Shown piece after piece: positions 1 through 7,761 of a stretch of DNA of 64,000 nucleotides. The stretch spans positions 1 through 64,000 of the forward strand of contig NZ_VTHJ01000022.1 in assembly GCF_008386495.1 (NCBI RefSeq), written 5' to 3'. A program made the position numbers and the translations under genes. This DNA is from Streptomyces tailanensis (GTDB lineage: Bacteria; Actinomycetota; Actinomycetes; Streptomycetales; Streptomycetaceae). Position 1 is the stretch's first letter; each line of letters starts with the position of its first letter. The notes beneath the pieces were generated by a model. It had not been told where the DNA came from. It ran no database searches and saw nothing but the letters and a program-made list of their open reading frames with translations.

Positions 1-82
1 CGGCGGGGCGGCCGCGTATGGACGCGGGGAGAGGTGCCGAGTTCGCGGAACCCCGTACGGCGGGGCGGTCGCGTACGGACGC
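1..82 (+). repeat. 57-bp in-frame tandem repeat at window edge
   Basis: Positions 1-25 and 58-82 match at 23 of 25 bases, a period of 57 bp or 19 codons. Both copies read in the TadE frame as AGR(P/S)R(M/T)DA. The array probably continues to the left of the window. Confidence 0.55.
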
Positions 83-635
83 AAGGGGGCGTGTCGGGGG
101 GTGTCCGCCCGCAGCGGTTGGCGCGTCAACACGTTGCACTTCTCGGCCAACCGATTCCGCGCCGTTCCGAGGACGGACACCCCCCCGCGCGCCCCCGACC
201 CACCCCCACACCACAGGCACCCCAACCGCAGCCCTCACGGCGGGACCGGGACAGCCATCCACCTCAAAGCCCACCCGTGCCCACCGCTGGAACGACCGAG
301 GCGTCTCCATCCTGGAGTTCGCCGGTTTCCTCCCGATCCTCCTGCTCGTCGGCATGGCGGCGATCCAGCTCGGCCTCATCGGCTACGGCATCAGCCAGGC
401 CGGCTCGGCCGCCCGCGCCGCCGCCCGGGCCGAGTCGCTGGAGCCCGGCGCGGGCGCGGCCGCGGGCGCGGCGGCGGCAAGCGCGTGGCTGGACCCGGAC
501 GTCGACCCGGGCGGCGGCGGAGGCGACACCACCACCGCCACGGTCACCGTCACCGTCCCCTCGGTCGTCCCCCTGCTCGACCCCGTGACCGTAGAACGCA
601 GCGCCACCATGCCCAACGACACCGACGAAGACTGA
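18..635 (+). CDS. TadE-family pilus assembly protein with long disordered N-terminus
   Basis: Membrane pseudopilin-like subunit of the Tad/Flp pilus. The TadE signature begins near residue 95 (NDRGVSILEFAGFLPILLLV): a charged stretch, a Glu after the short helix start, then one hydrophobic helix, followed by an Ala/Gly-rich segment and a short extracytoplasmic tail. The preceding ~90 residues are Pro/Thr/Arg-rich. No ATG, GTG or TTG lies in frame between codon 1 and the helix, so translation starts at this ATG or upstream of the window. The frame is open to the window's left edge, and the ATG sits within a 57-bp repeat whose second copy has ACG here. It precedes the TadA ATPase by 87 bp. Family call is fairly firm; the start is not. 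Confidence 0.65.
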   Translation: MDAGRGAEFAEPRTAGRSRTDARGRVGGCPPAAVGASTRCTSRPTDSAPFRGRTPPRAPPTHPHTTGTPTAALTAGPGQPSTSKPTRAHRWNDRGVSILEFAGFLPILLLVGMAAIQLGLIGYGISQAGSAARAAARAESLEPGAGAAAGAAAASAWLDPDVDPGGGGGDTTTATVTVTVPSVVPLLDPVTVERSATMPNDTDED

Positions 636-722
636 CCAGCCCCCCCAACCACACCCCTCAACCCATCCTCCCACCACCACCAGCCCCACAACGACCTTCC
701 CCCCGAGAGGAGTTGACGAAAG

Positions 723-2063
723 ATGAGCCTGCGATCCCGTATCGCCGCCCCCGACGAGGGGGGAACCGGACGCGAGGACGGACACCTCGTGGCCGTCTAC
801 CGCGCCAAGCTCCTCGAAGAGATCGACCTGGCCGAGATGTCGGCCCTGACGGCATCCGACCGCCGCGCCCGCCTGGAACGCGTACTCGGCCACATCATCA
901 GCCGAGAGGGCCCGGTCCTCTCCTCCTCCGAACGCTCCCAACTCATCCGCAGGGTCGTCGACGAGGCCCTAGGCCTGGGCGTCCTCGAACCCCTCCTCGC
1001 CGACGCGTCGGTCACCGAGATCATGGTCAACGGCCCCGACTCGATCTTCGTGGAGCGAGCCGGCCGAGTGGAGCAGCTCCCCATCCGCTTCGCCTCCACC
1101 GACCAGCTGATGCAGACCATCGAGCGCATCGTCTCCACGGTGAACCGAAGGGTCGACGAGTCCAACCCGATGGTCGACGCCCGCCTCCCCACCGGCGAAC
1201 GCGTCAACGTCATCATCCCCCCGCTCGCCCTCACCGGCCCGACCCTCACGATCCGCCGCTTCCCCCGCGCGTACACCCTCCCGGAGCTCATCGGCCTCGG
1301 CTCCCTCGACGAGCAGATGCTGATGCTGCTGGCCGCCTTCGTACGCGCCCGCTTCAACGTGATCGTCAGCGGCGGTACCGGCACTGGAAAGACCACCCTC
1401 CTCAACGCCCTCTCCGGCCTGATCCCGCCCCGCGAACGCATCATCACCATCGAGGACTCCGCAGAACTCCAGCTCCAGCAGGAGCACGTGATCCGCCTGG
1501 AGTCACGCCCCCCGAACATCGAGGGCAAGGGCCAGATCACCATCCGCGACCTGGTCCGCAACTCCCTCCGTATGCGCCCCGACCGCATCATCGTCGGTGA
1601 GGTCCGCGGCGGCGAGACCCTCGACATGCTCCAGGCGATGTCGACGGGCCACGACGGCTCCCTCGCCACCGTCCACGCCAACTCCGCCGAGGACGCGCTC
1701 ATGCGCCTCCAGACCCTCGGGTCGATGTCCGAGGTCCTCATCCCCTTCGAGGCCCTCAAGGACCAGATCAACTCGGCGGTGGACGTGGTCGCCCAGCTCA
1801 CCCGTTTCGCCGACGGCTCCCGCAAGATCACCGAGATCGCTCTGCTCGTCTCGCACGGCCGCGAACAGTTCCGCATCGCCACGGTCTCCCGCTTCGTCCC
1901 GGCCCCTCTCGGCGCCGACCGCGTCGTCCACGGCCGCTTCGAACACCTCCCGATCCCCCGCCCCGTAGCGGAGAAGCTGTACGTCGCCAACGAGCCCCTG
2001 CCCCCCGCGTACGGCGTGGCGGAGGCCATCGACGCACTCAACACGAGGCAGGCCATCGGATGA
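723..2063 (+). CDS. tadA: TadA/CpaF-type pilus assembly ATPase
   Basis: Cytoplasmic hexameric ATPase that powers assembly of the Tad/Flp pilus. The 446-residue protein has the secretion-ATPase N-terminal domain (about 60-190, including VTEIMVNGPD) and the RecA-like core: Walker A GGTGTGKTT at residues 217-225, acidic Asp box near ITIEDSAELQ, Walker B-type DRIIVGEVRGGE and the His box GHDGSLATVHA. Length is normal for CpaF. The start is set by GAGAGGAG about 9 bases upstream of the ATG. It is followed by two type II secretion F-domain proteins at 43 bp and 20 bp spacing, so the set is an operon. Confidence 0.93.
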   Translation: MSLRSRIAAPDEGGTGREDGHLVAVYRAKLLEEIDLAEMSALTASDRRARLERVLGHIISREGPVLSSSERSQLIRRVVDEALGLGVLEPLLADASVTEIMVNGPDSIFVERAGRVEQLPIRFASTDQLMQTIERIVSTVNRRVDESNPMVDARLPTGERVNVIIPPLALTGPTLTIRRFPRAYTLPELIGLGSLDEQMLMLLAAFVRARFNVIVSGGTGTGKTTLLNALSGLIPPRERIITIEDSAELQLQQEHVIRLESRPPNIEGKGQITIRDLVRNSLRMRPDRIIVGEVRGGETLDMLQAMSTGHDGSLATVHANSAEDALMRLQTLGSMSEVLIPFEALKDQINSAVDVVAQLTRFADGSRKITEIALLVSHGREQFRIATVSRFVPAPLGADRVVHGRFEHLPIPRPVAEKLYVANEPLPPAYGVAEAIDALNTRQAIG

Positions 2064-2106
2064 GGCCCAGCACCCCCGGGAATGACAAGACAGACAGGAG
2101 CGCGCC

Positions 2107-3054
2107 GTGAACAACCCCACCCTCCTGGCCCTCGGCGCCACCGTCCTGTGCTGCACCCTCGCCGTGGCCGGCGCGCACACGTACGTCTCCGGCCGCGCCC
2201 AGCGCCAGGCCCTGGTCGACCGCCTCGCGGGCACCCCGGGCGGCCCGCTGCGCACGGCGGCGGGCCGCGTACGCCGCTTCACGGCCGTAGACCGCCGCCT
2301 GCGCCGCACCCGCCTCGGCCGCGCGATCCACCTGCGCCTGACGACGACGGGACTCGACCTGACGGCGGGCGAGTTCGCCACGTACGTCGCCATGGTCGTG
2401 GTCGCCCTGTGGCTGATCGCGGCGGCGACGCTCGCCCCCTTCTTCGGCCCGATCGCCGGCGCGGTGGGCGTCTGGAGCGCGGCCATCTTCCTCAACTGGC
2501 AGCGCCAGAAACGCATCGAGGCCTTCATCAACCAACTCCCGGACGTGGCCCGTCTCCTCGCCAACGCCACCGCCGCCGGCCTCGCCCTCCGTACCGCCCT
2601 GGCGATGGCGGCGGAGGAACTGGAAGCCCCCGCGGGCGAGGAACTGGCCCGAGTGGCCGACCAACTCTCCCTCGGCCGCTCCGTGGACGACGCCTTGGGC
2701 GAACTGGCCGAGCGCCTCCCCTCCCGCGAACTGATCGTCCTCGTCACCACCCTCGTCCTCTCCAACAAGGCGGGCGGCTCGGTGGTCAGCTCACTCCGGA
2801 ACCTCACCCAGACCCTGGAGGACAGGAAGGAAACCCGCCGAGAGGTCCGCACGATGCTCTCGGAGGTCAACGCGACGGCGTTCACCGTCCCGCTCCTGGG
2901 CCTCGGCTCCCTCCTCCTGATCAACTCCTCGAACGACGGCGCCCTGGCCCGGGTGACCGGCTCCTCCCTCGGCCAGGTCCTGGTCCTGGTCTCGATCGGC
3001 CTCTACACGGTCGGCTTCTTCGTCATCCGCCGCCTCGGCAAGATCGAAGTATGA
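2107..3054 (+). CDS. tadB: TadB-like type II secretion F-domain protein
   Basis: Inner-membrane platform protein of the pilus machine, partner of the ATPase upstream. The 315-residue protein has an N-terminal helix, two hydrophobic segments around residues 90-140, a cytoplasmic T2SSF domain (residues about 140-270, beginning FINQLPDVARLLANA) and two C-terminal hydrophobic segments ending FFVIRRLGKIEV. It starts at GTG 2107 after a GACAGGAG ribosome site. TadB and TadC paralogues form the platform in other Tad systems; order after the ATPase supports the assignment. Confidence 0.88.
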   Translation: MNNPTLLALGATVLCCTLAVAGAHTYVSGRAQRQALVDRLAGTPGGPLRTAAGRVRRFTAVDRRLRRTRLGRAIHLRLTTTGLDLTAGEFATYVAMVVVALWLIAAATLAPFFGPIAGAVGVWSAAIFLNWQRQKRIEAFINQLPDVARLLANATAAGLALRTALAMAAEELEAPAGEELARVADQLSLGRSVDDALGELAERLPSRELIVLVTTLVLSNKAGGSVVSSLRNLTQTLEDRKETRREVRTMLSEVNATAFTVPLLGLGSLLLINSSNDGALARVTGSSLGQVLVLVSIGLYTVGFFVIRRLGKIEV

Positions 3055-3074
3055 GAGGGGAGCCGTGACCTGAG

Positions 3075-3980
3075 ATGACCACGACGACGATGCTCCCCCT
3101 CCTCCTGGCCGCCCTGACGGCAGTCTCGGTCGCGGGCGTCCTCCTCGGCATCCGCATGATCCGAGCCGAGGCGAAACTCCCGAACGACCTGGCCCTGGCC
3201 CTGGAGGTCGGCGCCACCCGCGTTTCCAAGACCGGCTCGGCGATCGACCGCCTGGGCATGCGCTTCGCCCCCCTCGTACTGCGCCTCATGGGCCCCCGCA
3301 GGGTCGAGGCCAAACGCCGCCGCATCGACATGGCGGGCAACCCCGGCGGCCTCACCCTCAACCGCTACGCCGCCCGCCGAGCCGTCTACGGCTTCTTCGG
3401 CGCCTTCATGGGCCTGGTCTTCCTCACCAGCTCCCGCCCCCTCCTGGCCGCCGGCACCTTCGCCTTCGGCCTGCTGGCCGCCGACGCCGCGATCTGGCAG
3501 GCCATCCGCGACCGCAAGGACGTCATCGACCGCACGCTGCCGGACTTCCTGGACGTACTCGCGGTCGTCGTCTCAGCGGGCCTGGGCTTCCGCCAGGCCC
3601 TGGACCGGGTGGCGGAGAAGTACGAGGGCCCCTGGGCCGACGAGCTGCGCATCACGCTCCGCCAGATGGACATGGGCGTAAGCCGCCGCCAGGCCTTCGA
3701 CGAACTCCGCAAACGCAACTCCTCCGAACAGGTCGCCCAGTTCGTCTCGGCGCTACAGCAAGGCGAGGAGTTGGGCTCCCCGATCGCCGAGACGCTGATC
3801 CAACTGGCGGCCGACATGCGCCGCACAGACGCCCAGAACGCCCGCCGCCGAGCCGCCCGCACCATCCCCAAGGCGACTCTGGTGACGCTGGTCTTCATGC
3901 TCCCGGCCACGATGATCCTCATCGCAACGGGCATGTTCCTGGGCTCAGGCACCAACTTCGGCGACATCCTGGGCCGCTGA
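3075..3980 (+). CDS. tadC: TadC-like type II secretion F-domain protein
   Basis: Second membrane platform subunit of the Tad pilus. The 301-residue protein shows an N-terminal helix (LLLAALTAVSVAGVLLGI), a paired hydrophobic stretch at about residues 100-140, the T2SSF domain (TLPDFLDVLAVVVSAGLGF onward) and a C-terminal helix. It follows TadB by 20 bp, and its stop overlaps the next ATG (TGATG, 3978-3982). Core of the same operon. Confidence 0.88.
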   Translation: MTTTTMLPLLLAALTAVSVAGVLLGIRMIRAEAKLPNDLALALEVGATRVSKTGSAIDRLGMRFAPLVLRLMGPRRVEAKRRRIDMAGNPGGLTLNRYAARRAVYGFFGAFMGLVFLTSSRPLLAAGTFAFGLLAADAAIWQAIRDRKDVIDRTLPDFLDVLAVVVSAGLGFRQALDRVAEKYEGPWADELRITLRQMDMGVSRRQAFDELRKRNSSEQVAQFVSALQQGEELGSPIAETLIQLAADMRRTDAQNARRRAARTIPKATLVTLVFMLPATMILIATGMFLGSGTNFGDILGR

Positions 3981-5482
3981 TGAGAAGCCGACTGCCCACC
4001 CACCACTTGACTCAGCTGCGGGCAGTCGTGCAGAGGGTCCTCACGGCCGCCTCCCTAGCCTGTGGGCAATCGTGCCGCTGGGGCGATGGGGGTCCCCCCG
4101 CTCGAGCGAAGTCGAGAGTGGGGGAGGGTGGGCACAGGCGGCACCCTGTCAGCGCCGGCAAGCGCCTCCAACCCCCGCCCAGCCCCGGCACCGGGTACCT
4201 CGCAGACGACGCCGCACCCCCCGCCACCCTCCGCCTCCAACTCAACGCCCTCCAGGCCCTCTCCCGCCAAACCATCGCCGTCCGCCTCACCATGCTCGCC
4301 ATCGGCACCCCCTTCGCCCTGGCCAACACCACAGACGGCCCCCCGACCCACGCCGTACTCACCGCCGCGGTCCTCGGCATCACCATCGCCTACGCCACCC
4401 TCAGGGACTGGGACCGCTTCGCCCCCCGCCTCCTCGCCCACCCCTCCCTCATGGCGCTGGACCTCCTCTTCGGCGCGGTCCTCCTCCTCACCGCCTCCCC
4501 GGCCTCCCCCCTCGCCTACGCCACCGTCTGCACCCCCGTCCTCGCCGGCCTCCTCTACGGCTGGCGCGGCGCCGGCGTCCTCACCGGCCTGCAACTCGCC
4601 GTCCTGCTCACGGTCCACCGCGCCTGGGACCACCGCCCCGGCGCAGGCGCCGGCACCCTCCTCATCGCAGGCTTCTGCATCGCGGCCGGCATCATCGGCG
4701 TAACCCTTCGCAACCTGCTGTTCCGTTTCGGTACGGCCACCCAGGCCCTCTCGGACGCCACGTCCCGCCTGGCCGTGGCGGAAGCGGTCGAGTCCGAGCG
4801 CGCCCGCCTGGCCCGAGAGCTGCACGACTCGGTGGCGAAGACCCTGCACGGCCTGGCCCTGGCGGCAGACGCGCTGGCCATCTCCGCGGACCGCTCCGAC
4901 CCGGACCCGGCCCTGCTGAAACAACAGGCGACCCTGGTGGCATCGGCGGCCCGCCGAGCCGCCGCCGAATCCCGGGACCTCCTCACGGACCTACGCCGCC
5001 ACACAGACCTGACAACGACGCCTCCACCCACAGACTTGAAGACCCAACTGAGGGCGAAGACGACGGAGTTCGAGTCCCGTACTTCGATCCCCACCCCCCT
5101 GACCCACAAGGGCATGGCGGAACCCCCACCGCTCCCACCCGAAACGCCCCACCACCTCCTGGCGATCGTCTCGGAAGCCCTGGAGAACACCCACCGCCAC
5201 GCGAACGCGACGAAGGCGGAGGTGACGTTGACGGTCTCTCCCACCACGCTCCACCTCACGATCAAGGACAACGGCGTAGGCCTCCCGCCCTCACTCACCC
5301 TCGAAGAAGCAGCAAAATCCGGCCACTTCGGCCTCCTGGGCATGGCGGAACGCGCCGAACGGATACTCGGCAGCCTCCACCTGCACTCAGCCCCCGCAGG
5401 AGGTACGGAAGTGACGGTCACCCTCCCCTTGCCCGCACCCCCCACCTCCCGAGCCCCCCAACAGGAGCCCACCCATGCCTGA
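3980..5482 (+). CDS. Sensor histidine kinase (HisKA_3 type) in the Tad locus
   Basis: Membrane-bound two-component sensor, probably controlling the response regulator that overlaps it by 8 bp. Counting from ATG 3980, hydrophobic helices fill residues ~100-240, the phospho-acceptor box ELHDSVAKTLHGLA puts the His near residue 282, and a HATPase domain closes the protein (N box EALENTHRHANA, G box DNGVGLPP, FGLLGMAERAERI). The first ~75 codons do not look like kinase: positions 4085-4128 are a dispersed palindromic repeat. In-frame alternative starts are GTG 4028, GTG 4118 and ATG 4289, so the true start may lie within or after the repeat. Kinase identity is firm; the start is not. Confidence 0.85.
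   Translation: MRSRLPTHHLTQLRAVVQRVLTAASLACGQSCRWGDGGPPARAKSRVGEGGHRRHPVSAGKRLQPPPSPGTGYLADDAAPPATLRLQLNALQALSRQTIAVRLTMLAIGTPFALANTTDGPPTHAVLTAAVLGITIAYATLRDWDRFAPRLLAHPSLMALDLLFGAVLLLTASPASPLAYATVCTPVLAGLLYGWRGAGVLTGLQLAVLLTVHRAWDHRPGAGAGTLLIAGFCIAAGIIGVTLRNLLFRFGTATQALSDATSRLAVAEAVESERARLARELHDSVAKTLHGLALAADALAISADRSDPDPALLKQQATLVASAARRAAAESRDLLTDLRRHTDLTTTPPPTDLKTQLRAKTTEFESRTSIPTPLTHKGMAEPPPLPPETPHHLLAIVSEALENTHRHANATKAEVTLTVSPTTLHLTIKDNGVGLPPSLTLEEAAKSGHFGLLGMAERAERILGSLHLHSAPAGGTEVTVTLPLPAPPTSRAPQQEPTHA
4085..4128 (+). repeat. Dispersed palindromic repeat (copy 1)
   Basis: This 44-bp stretch matches the reverse complement of 44616-44659 at 42 of 44 bases. It holds two inverted repeats: GGGGGTCCCCC, and CCCCCGCTCGA / TCGAGAGTGGGGG around a GCGAAG loop. 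Such elements normally sit between Streptomyces genes; here it falls within the open frame of the histidine kinase. Confidence 0.8.
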
Positions 5483-6221
5483 CCAGGACCAGGCACTCCG
5501 CGTACTGGTGGCCGACGACAACCCGGTGGTCCGCGCCGGCCTGGCCGCCCTGCTCGGCACCCACCCCGACATCAAGGTCGTAGCCCAGGCGACGAACGGC
5601 GAGGAAGCGGTACGGGACGCGCGACGGCATACCCCGGACGTCACCCTCCTCGACGTCCGCATGCCCGGCACCGACGGCCTCACCGCCCTGCCCGAACTGG
5701 CCGCGCTGTGCCCCGTGATGATGCTGACCTACAGCACGGAACCCGAGGTCGTGGCCGAGGCCCGGCGCCGGGGCGCGTCCGGTTACCTGGTCCACGGCGA
5801 GTTCACGGCGGCCGAACTGGTCAAGGCGGTACGGGACTTGAGGGAGGGCAGGCCCACGGGTGTCTCAAGTTCGCTCGGCGTTTCCTACAAACCTTCACAC
5901 GAAAGTCACGACCCCTCTTCGCAGCTGCAACCAGTTATGGCACAGTCGTCAAAGGCTCGACCCGCCCATGCGTCGGCACTCCACCGCCGCATTCTCGACC
6001 GTTCCAACCGGCCGTCCTTCGGCCTGAGTTCAAGGGAGGTGGAGGTGATGGACCTCATCGCATCCGGCATGAACAACCGCCAAATCGCCGCCACCTGCTT
6101 CATCAGCGAGAAGACCGTCAAGAACCACATCAACCACATCTTCGCGAAACTGCACACCTCCACCCGCAGCGAAGCCATCGCCCACTGGCTGGGCACGACC
6201 CACGAGGGGTGGGCCCGATGA
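5475..6221 (+). CDS. LuxR/NarL-family response regulator
   Basis: DNA-binding partner of the overlapping histidine kinase. The receiver domain occupies residues 1-125 with acidic pocket DD near 14-15 and phospho-acceptor Asp60 in LLDVRMPG. A LuxR-type helix-turn-helix covers about residues 180-245 (LSSREVEVMDLIASGMNN, EKTVKNHINHIFAKL). The linker of roughly 55 residues is unusually long and rich in Ser, His and Gln, and its DNA (about 5865-5990) is less GC-rich than the flanks. The ATG lies 8 bp before the kinase stop, indicating translational coupling. The likely target is the pilin/TadG genes 100 bp downstream, by inference from position. Confidence 0.9.
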   Translation: MPDQDQALRVLVADDNPVVRAGLAALLGTHPDIKVVAQATNGEEAVRDARRHTPDVTLLDVRMPGTDGLTALPELAALCPVMMLTYSTEPEVVAEARRRGASGYLVHGEFTAAELVKAVRDLREGRPTGVSSSLGVSYKPSHESHDPSSQLQPVMAQSSKARPAHASALHRRILDRSNRPSFGLSSREVEVMDLIASGMNNRQIAATCFISEKTVKNHINHIFAKLHTSTRSEAIAHWLGTTHEGWAR

Positions 6222-6326
6222 CTCCACTCACGGGGGGAAGTTGGGCCCCTGGACCCACCCGCAGTAGGACTGTTATCACGTACGGTGATCAGGTTGATGT
6301 CGGCATCGGGCGGGAAGGCAATCGCC

Positions 6327-6539
6327 ATGAAGGTGAAGAGCCGGTTCGCGGCGTGGAGGAACACTGTCATCTCCCGAATGCGGGGGAAGGGACGGGACTC
6401 GGGTGCCGGGTTCATCGAGTACGCGGGCATCATGATCATCGTTGCGGGGATTTTTGTGATGATCGACGGGCTTGGATTGGACGGCAAAATCTCGGAAGCC
6501 TTGATGAACGCGGTCAACGACGTTATCGCTGGCGGCTGA
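6327..6539 (+). CDS. flp: Flp/Fap-type pilin
   Basis: Small major pilin of the Tad pilus, 70 residues. After a basic leader comes SGAGFIEYAGIMIIVAGIFV, the class III prepilin pattern: cleavage expected between Gly and Ala, Glu at mature position +5, then Tyr and a hydrophobic helix. The short acidic tail ends VNDVIAGG. ATG 6327 is preferred over the in-frame 6285 start because GGGAAGG lies 7 bases upstream and the leader is then normal. No prepilin peptidase gene is in the window, so TadV must be elsewhere or to the left. Confidence 0.85.
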   Translation: MKVKSRFAAWRNTVISRMRGKGRDSGAGFIEYAGIMIIVAGIFVMIDGLGLDGKISEALMNAVNDVIAGG

Positions 6540-7150
6540 CCCTCGTTCATCTACAGCGCGACCGAGGGGCGACCCTTCCTATCTACATCTGGCTGACTAC
6601 GATTCTGCTCTTCACGGCTTTGGCCTTCTTCGTGTTCGCCCAGGCAGCGTCCGCCCGCAATGGTGCTCAATCCGCGGCGGACGCTGCGGCGTTGGCGGCG
6701 GCACAGCAGGCACGGGACGAGCTGTTGCTCGATCTGGGAGATGCCATCGGCGCCGGAGACGACTGGCTGGACTGGCTGGACCTGCCCGATGGAGGGCTCC
6801 CCGCTGACGGGGCCACCGCCGCGGCCCAGGAATTGGCCGCCCAGAACAACTCGACGCTGCAGGGCGATGCCGAGCAGATCGAGGTGGACGGCAATCCCGG
6901 CTTTCAGGTCAGCGTCGAAACGGACTACACCGTCGGCGACTCGATCATCCCCGGCACGGAAAGCATGACGGCCACGGCCCAGGCGGCCGCCGTCATCCAA
7001 CCGCGCTGCGAATTCGACGTGAACGCGGATCCGACGAAGCCCGTGGAACTGATCTGCGACGGTGAGATCGTGGACATCGACCCCGAAGATTTTGATCCCG
7101 ACACCCTTCCCGACGCATCCGTGATGTTCTCTGTGTATCTGGCCGAGTGA
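6536..7150 (+). CDS. TadG-like pilus assembly protein, apparent CTG start
   Basis: The protein begins with a short arginine-containing segment, one membrane helix (LPIYIWLTTILLFTALAFFV) and the FAQAASARNGAQSAADAAALAAA pattern typical of TadG/TadE-like proteins, then an extracytoplasmic domain with two Cys (CEF, ICDG) and an acidic tail. No ATG, GTG or TTG lies in frame upstream of the helix. The only plausible start is CTG 6536, overlapping the pilin stop as CTGA, which would make expression depend on pilin translation. About 204 residues. Alternatives are a frameshift or an indel near 6540. Confidence 0.7.
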   Translation: MTLVHLQRDRGATLPIYIWLTTILLFTALAFFVFAQAASARNGAQSAADAAALAAAQQARDELLLDLGDAIGAGDDWLDWLDLPDGGLPADGATAAAQELAAQNNSTLQGDAEQIEVDGNPGFQVSVETDYTVGDSIIPGTESMTATAQAAAVIQPRCEFDVNADPTKPVELICDGEIVDIDPEDFDPDTLPDASVMFSVYLAE

Positions 7151-7165
7151 GAGGAAGCTGGACCG

Positions 7166-7759
7166 ATGAACCTTCGGCACACCATGAAGGGCCGCAGGGC
7201 AGTGACCGCGGTGGCGATCGCGACCGGGCTGCTCCTCACGGTGGCCGGCTGTGGCGGAGGAGACGATGACAAGTCGAGTGAGTCCGCGTCATCCTCGACT
7301 CCAACCAAGAGGGACAGCGACGATGGACAAGGGGAGTCGCAGTCACCGCAGTCGGAAACAGTGCTCGCCGAGGTCAAGGGCGAGAACGGGCTGACGCTAA
7401 CGATTGGTTCTGTCACTCGCGACGACGGCGGATTCGTGACGGTCGAGGGAACGGTCACGAACAACACAAGCGGCTTCTGGTCCGCAGCGGATTGGCGTGG
7501 TGACGAACGCGAGCTTTCCAAGAACGGCAGCTCCATGGCGGGCGCCAGCCTGGTCGACCAGGAAGGTAAGAAGAGGTACCTCGTGCTCCGGGATACTTCT
7601 GGCCGCTGTCTCTGCACTCAATTCAGCGGCGGCGTCGACGAGGGTGCGACCGTCGACTGGTTCGCCCAGTTCCCCGCCCCGCCCGAATCCACCACAGAGG
7701 TTGACTTCCTAGTCGGTTCCATGCCCCCCGCCACCGTCGAACTCTCCGAGGGCGAGTGA
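7166..7759 (+). CDS. Secreted lipoprotein in Tad locus
   Basis: A 197-residue lipoprotein. The signal peptide ends with lipobox TVAGC, lipidated Cys29, followed by a Gly/Asp/Ser-rich spacer to residue ~60. The remaining domain (LTIGSVTRDDGGFVTVEGTV onward) resembles a small beta-sandwich of the kind found in Streptomyces surface lipoproteins and has a CLC motif. It lies 15 bp after TadG and overlaps the region of the OmpA-like start. I do not know its specific role; a pilus-associated envelope function is inferred from position only. Confidence 0.75.
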   Translation: MNLRHTMKGRRAVTAVAIATGLLLTVAGCGGGDDDKSSESASSSTPTKRDSDDGQGESQSPQSETVLAEVKGENGLTLTIGSVTRDDGGFVTVEGTVTNNTSGFWSAADWRGDERELSKNGSSMAGASLVDQEGKKRYLVLRDTSGRCLCTQFSGGVDEGATVDWFAQFPAPPESTTEVDFLVGSMPPATVELSEGE

Positions 7760-7761
7760 CC

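Noticed and set aside
5708..6535. Long plus-strand frame upstream of TadG as a real N-terminal extension
   Set aside because: It overlaps the response regulator and pilin genes in another frame, and its text is Arg/His/Gly shadow sequence without family features.
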